Assembly (NCBI RefSeq): GCF_002797935.1
Contig: NZ_PGER01000001.1
Coordinates: forward strand, 3,968,001 to 4,032,000
DNA from: Flavobacterium sp. 1
Lineage (GTDB): Bacteria; Bacteroidota; Bacteroidia; Flavobacteriales; Flavobacteriaceae
Length of the DNA stretch: 64,000 bases
Direction of reading: 5' to 3'
Part shown: in pieces, positions 61,158-64,000 of the stretch
Layout: every line of letters begins with the position of its first letter
Numbering within the stretch: position 1 is the first letter of the stretch
Translations under genes and position numbers: made by a program
Notes under the pieces: generated by a model
What the model saw: only the letters and a program-made list of their open reading frames with translations
What the model was told of the DNA's origin: nothing
The model's database searches: none

Positions 61158-61865
61158 ATGAAAAAATCAACAGTGAACGAAATCAAGGAACGTTTTGATA
61201 ATGATGTCGAACGTTTTGCAAATTTAGAAACAGGTCAGGTCGCTACGATGGATGCGCAAATTTCATTAGAACTTTTAACATCGACTGCAAAAACCATAAA
61301 ACCAAAAGCTGTAAATGTTTTGGACATTGGCTGTGGAGCTGGTAATTATACTTTGAAAATGCTGTCCAAAGTACCTAATTTGAATGCGACCTTGATTGAT
61401 TTGAGCCAGAATATGCTGGACAAAGCTTTGGAGCGTGTATCGGAGGCTACAACTGGAAAAGTCGAAACGATTCAAGGCGATATTCGGGATATAGCATTAC
61501 CGCAAAATCATTTTGACATCATCTTGGCTGGTGCCGTTTTACATCATTTAAGAGAAGATTCTGACTGGGAATTTGTTTTCCAAAAATTATATGACAGTTT
61601 AACATCTGGTGGATGTTTGATGATTTCAGATTTATTGATTCAGGATCACGAAGAGGTGAATAAATTGATTTGGGGAAAATATGGCGATTATTTGAAGCAG
61701 CACGGTGGCGAAGAATACCAGCAAAAAGTATTTGATTATATCGAAAAAGAAGACACGCCGAGATCGATGACGTATCAATTGGATTTAATGAAGAAAGTCG
61801 GTTTTTTGAGTACCGAGATTTTACATAAAAATGCTTGTTTTGGGGCTTTTGGAGGAATTAAATAA
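61158..61865 (+). CDS. Class I SAM-dependent methyltransferase
   Basis: A 235-residue methyltransferase with motif I VLDIGCGAGNYTLKML, an acidic residue ending the second strand (NATLIDLSQNMLDKA) and motif IV-like DIILAGAVLHHLREDSDW. It resembles UbiE/small-molecule methyltransferases. I use the ATG at 61158, ten bases after the previous gene; an in-frame start further up would overlap it. Partner of the TehB-like gene in the same operon. Terminator downstream. Substrate unknown. Confidence 0.85.
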   Translation: MKKSTVNEIKERFDNDVERFANLETGQVATMDAQISLELLTSTAKTIKPKAVNVLDIGCGAGNYTLKMLSKVPNLNATLIDLSQNMLDKALERVSEATTGKVETIQGDIRDIALPQNHFDIILAGAVLHHLREDSDWEFVFQKLYDSLTSGGCLMISDLLIQDHEEVNKLIWGKYGDYLKQHGGEEYQQKVFDYIEKEDTPRSMTYQLDLMKKVGFLSTEILHKNACFGAFGGIK

Positions 61866-61879
61866 CTTGCAAAAAATAA

Positions 61880-61912
61880 AAACCATCTCTTAATCGAGAT
61901 GGTTTTTTGTAT
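61880..61912 (+). terminator. Rho-independent terminator
   Basis: AAACCATCTC/GAGATGGTTT stem with a 6-base loop and a T run, 14 bases past the methyltransferase stop. Confidence 0.9.
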
Positions 61913-61923
61913 CCTGAATTTTT

Positions 61924-62002
61924 TAGCCCCGATAGCAGTGAAAATCCTTATGTGCTAGGGTTCGGCACATAAGATTGCAACGGATAGCGGGAAATAGCTC
62001 CT
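61924..62002 (+). repeat. Intergenic hairpin repeat, copy B
   Basis: TAGCCCCGATAG, GAAAATCC, the hairpin CTTATGTGC/GCACATAAG (61947-61955 and 61965-61973), AGATTGCAACGGATAGCGGG, then AATAGCTCCT. It shares order and the core AGATTGCAACG with copy A at 1953-2059. Confidence 0.6.
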
Positions 62003-62010
62003 GAAAATTA

Positions 62011-62394
62011 TTATTTGATATTAGAATTAATATAAGCTTCTACCGCTTTTAATTCTTCGTCTGTAAAGGTTTTGGTGATTTCTAAATTGGCCTGCATCAC
62101 TGGAAATTGTGCTGGGTCAACTATGGCTTCACTATCGCCTTTAAGGAAAGTAACTATATTTCCGTTTTTGTCTTTATAGATTTTGGCAATTCCCTGAATG
62201 CTTGACCCAATCACTTTTTGATCTACTTGATGACAGGCAACGCAATTTCCTTTTCCTTCGAAAATTTCTTTTCCTAAAGCTTCTGGAGTTTGAACTTCTG
62301 CAGCAGTTTCTGCAGGTTTTCCAAAAGGTTCTTCGCTTTCTTTCTTACAGGAAAACGCAAGAATAGCTATGGCTATTAATGCTAGTTGTTTCAT
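62011..62394 (-). CDS. c-type cytochrome lipoprotein
   Basis: A 127-residue lipoprotein (MKQLALIAIAILAFSCKK, lipobox A-F-S-C) with one covalently bound haem at CVACH near residue 50 and a likely Met axial ligand in FPVMQANLE. A short Pro/Glu/Ala linker joins anchor and domain. It carries electrons in the periplasm, probably towards a terminal oxidase. It starts six bases after hemB, so haem synthesis and use are encoded together. Confidence 0.92.
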   Translation of the reverse strand: MKQLALIAIAILAFSCKKESEEPFGKPAETAAEVQTPEALGKEIFEGKGNCVACHQVDQKVIGSSIQGIAKIYKDKNGNIVTFLKGDSEAIVDPAQFPVMQANLEITKTFTDEELKAVEAYINSNIK

Positions 62395-62400
62395 AAAAGT

Positions 62401-63399
62401 TTATTTTTGGTTCAGGATTATAGCGGCTTCTTTGGCAAAATAAGTCGAAATCAAACTGGCTCCTGCACGTTTAATACACATCAGCTGTTCCATCATAATT
62501 TTGTCGTTGTCCAGCCAGCCTCTTTCGGCAGCAGCTTTGATCATCGCATATTCACCCGAAACATGAAAAACGGTTACGGGAACATTCACTGCATTTTTGA
62601 CTTCGCGAACGATGTCCAAATAAGCAATTCCTGGTTTTACCATTACCATATCAGCTCCTTCTTCGACATCCCAAACAGCTTCTTTAATAGCTTCGATCCG
62701 GTTGGCATAGTCCATTTGGTACGTTTTTTTGTCCTTTGGAACGGCAATATCAGCTTCTCTGGGCGCACTGTCCAATGCATCGCGAAAAGGCCCGTAAAAC
62801 GCCGATGCGTACTTGGCCGAATAGCTCATAATTCCCACGTTGTGGAAACCTGCAGCGTCCAATCCTTCACGCAGACGCAGCACGCGGCCGTCCATCATAT
62901 CGGAAGGAGCGACAAAATCGGCTCCAGCCTGGGCATGAGAAACTGCCATTTTTACCAAAGCAGCGTTGGTAGCATCGTTTTCGACATCGCCATTGCTAAT
63001 AATTCCGTCATGGCCATAAATGGAATACGGATCCAAAGCCACATCAGGCATTACAATCATTTCTGGACAAGCGGTTTTGATGGCACGAATGGCTTGCTGC
63101 ATCAATCCGTCTTTATTCCAAGCTTCTTTTCCTGTATTGTCTTTCAAGTTTTCGCTCACTTTTACATAAATATTCACTGCATGAATACCCAAAGCAAATA
63201 ATTCTCTGACTTCTTCAACAGTCAAATCAATCGAACGGCGGTAAATCCCCGGCATTGACGGAATGGCTACTTTTATGTTTTCGCCTTCGGCAATGAACAT
63301 CGGAAACATAAAATCGGACGGACTTAATGTGGTTTCGCGAACTAATGAGCGAATGGATTCGTTTACGCGTAATCTTCGGCCTCTGTGTAGTGGGAACAT
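62401..63399 (-). CDS. hemB: Delta-aminolevulinic acid dehydratase
   Basis: Condenses two 5-aminolevulinate molecules to porphobilinogen in haem synthesis. The 332-residue protein has the catalytic Lys in MVKPGIAYLD and another in SYSAKYASAFYGPFRDA, and APSDMMDGRV. The metal loop reads DVALDPYSIYGHDG: Asp replaces the Cys residues of zinc enzymes, so this is the Mg2+-type. The start is the ATG giving MFPLHRGRRLRV; the longer frame upstream overlaps a neighbour. It is followed by a cytochrome c gene. Confidence 0.96.
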   Translation of the reverse strand: MFPLHRGRRLRVNESIRSLVRETTLSPSDFMFPMFIAEGENIKVAIPSMPGIYRRSIDLTVEEVRELFALGIHAVNIYVKVSENLKDNTGKEAWNKDGLMQQAIRAIKTACPEMIVMPDVALDPYSIYGHDGIISNGDVENDATNAALVKMAVSHAQAGADFVAPSDMMDGRVLRLREGLDAAGFHNVGIMSYSAKYASAFYGPFRDALDSAPREADIAVPKDKKTYQMDYANRIEAIKEAVWDVEEGADMVMVKPGIAYLDIVREVKNAVNVPVTVFHVSGEYAMIKAAAERGWLDNDKIMMEQLMCIKRAGASLISTYFAKEAAIILNQK

Positions 63400-63427
63400 A
63401 ACTAAATAATATTGGTAATAATTAATT

Positions 63428-64000
63428 CTATTTGATAATATAGACAAGCAAAAAGACAATAAACATTAAAATAAATATTGACATTTGAAACCAATTACTC
63501 ATCTTTTCGATTTTTTCATCTTTATTAAAAAAGATTCTTATCATAAATAAAAATGAAAAGAGTACTATAAACATTAATATAAAAGTTAATATTTTATATC
63601 CAAAATGCTCAGAACTCTGAGCAGTATTAACACCTTGAAAAAGCAATGCTATTATTGCAGAAAAGATACCCAATAACTCAAGATTTTTCTTTTCCTGATC
63701 TTTTAACTGGGCTTGTATTTCTGTTTGCTTTTCAATTAATTTGTTAGTAGAATAATAAATATTTTTAAGACTCTTAATCTGATTATTAAAATTCAAGATA
63801 AAAGATTCAATTTCCTTTAAAAACTCACTATAATCTGAATAGTTTATACTTAATGAAAAAGATGAAGGGCTAAATACATTAATTGATAGTTCATCATCTA
63901 TTACAATATTTACATTAGACTCTTCAAATGGCATTTGATAAGCATAATACAGATGATTTTCAGACCATTGAAAATTATTCTTATAAAGTTTAAAGCATAA
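63428..64000 (-). CDS. Membrane protein of unknown function, 5' end outside the window
   Basis: The frame is open from the stop at 63428 to the window edge, with an in-frame ATG at 63934; residues before it (NNFQWSENHLYYAYQ) look coding, so the gene is probably truncated by the window. About 190 residues are visible: a soluble start, a coiled-coil helix (about 60-110, KLIEKQTEIQAQLKDQEKKN), then two or three C-terminal membrane helices (LLGIFSAIIALLF, ILTFILMFIVLFSFLFMI, MSIFILMFIVFLLVYIIK). Family not recognised. Confidence 0.6.
   Translation of the reverse strand, partial: LCFKLYKNNFQWSENHLYYAYQMPFEESNVNIVIDDELSINVFSPSSFSLSINYSDYSEFLKEIESFILNFNNQIKSLKNIYYSTNKLIEKQTEIQAQLKDQEKKNLELLGIFSAIIALLFQGVNTAQSSEHFGYKILTFILMFIVLFSFLFMIRIFFNKDEKIEKMSNWFQMSIFILMFIVFLLVYIIK

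Noticed and set aside
62386..63201. Plus-strand 271-residue frame antisense to hemB
   Set aside because: It is a shadow of hemB caused by codon choice. HemB on the minus strand has all family motifs, whereas this frame is Ser/His/Phe-rich without any domain.

Overview
The window is low-GC DNA with many TAnnTTTG -7 boxes (the Bacteroidetes promoter signal), A-rich leaders, a type 9 secretion sorting domain, a TonB-dependent receptor and several TTG starts. This points to a chromosome segment of a Flavobacterium-like member of the Flavobacteriia. Most of it is core chromosome. Functions were assigned by reading motifs, not by database search.

Layout. 1-8.7 kb: a partial unknown gene, an outer-membrane barrel protein, metG, a HAD phosphatase, an OmpA-family protein, a CAT-like acetyltransferase and a secreted unknown. 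8.7-11.4 kb (minus): a carboxylate-amine ligase-like protein and an NlpC/P60- or CHAP-like cysteine hydrolase, separated by a promoter-bearing gap with two tiny reading frames; this is the least familiar locus here. 11.6-17.7 kb: LOG-family phosphoribohydrolase, a VOC protein, a gene split by an IS630-type element, and a two-gene restriction-modification system. 17.9-25.3 kb (minus): proC, mgtE, rsmA, a decayed gene remnant, DUF4286, a TPR protein and serS. 25.5-39.5 kb: ferritin, a Lys/Cys-rich small gene with a homopolymer frameshift, a short ssb, small unknowns and three metallopeptidases (M28, M1 with a T9SS tail, M13).

39.6-49.2 kb is a metal and redox cluster: SCO protein, feoA-feoB with a 40-aa Cys-rich FeoB partner, a DtxR/MntR regulator, an Nramp transporter fused to a universal stress domain, and a divergent TonB-dependent receptor with a thioredoxin-fold partner. 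A 22-bp palindrome sits on the receptor promoter between the last two units, so the group looks like one manganese/iron-responsive system. A bacilliredoxin and a 2Fe-2S ferredoxin follow.

49.4-64 kb: an NmrA-like reductase with an AraC regulator, PPK2, a SulP transporter, a second identical IS630-type copy, a single Y1 (HUH) transposase flanked by two direct copies of a cluster of small palindromes (a REP/RAYT-like arrangement), a fused SpmA/SpmB protein, a 3'-5' exonuclease, Ogt, a LysR regulator divergent from two methyltransferases, a hemB-cytochrome c pair and a partial membrane protein. Several families of intergenic hairpin repeats recur. I saw no tRNA, rRNA or CRISPR array.
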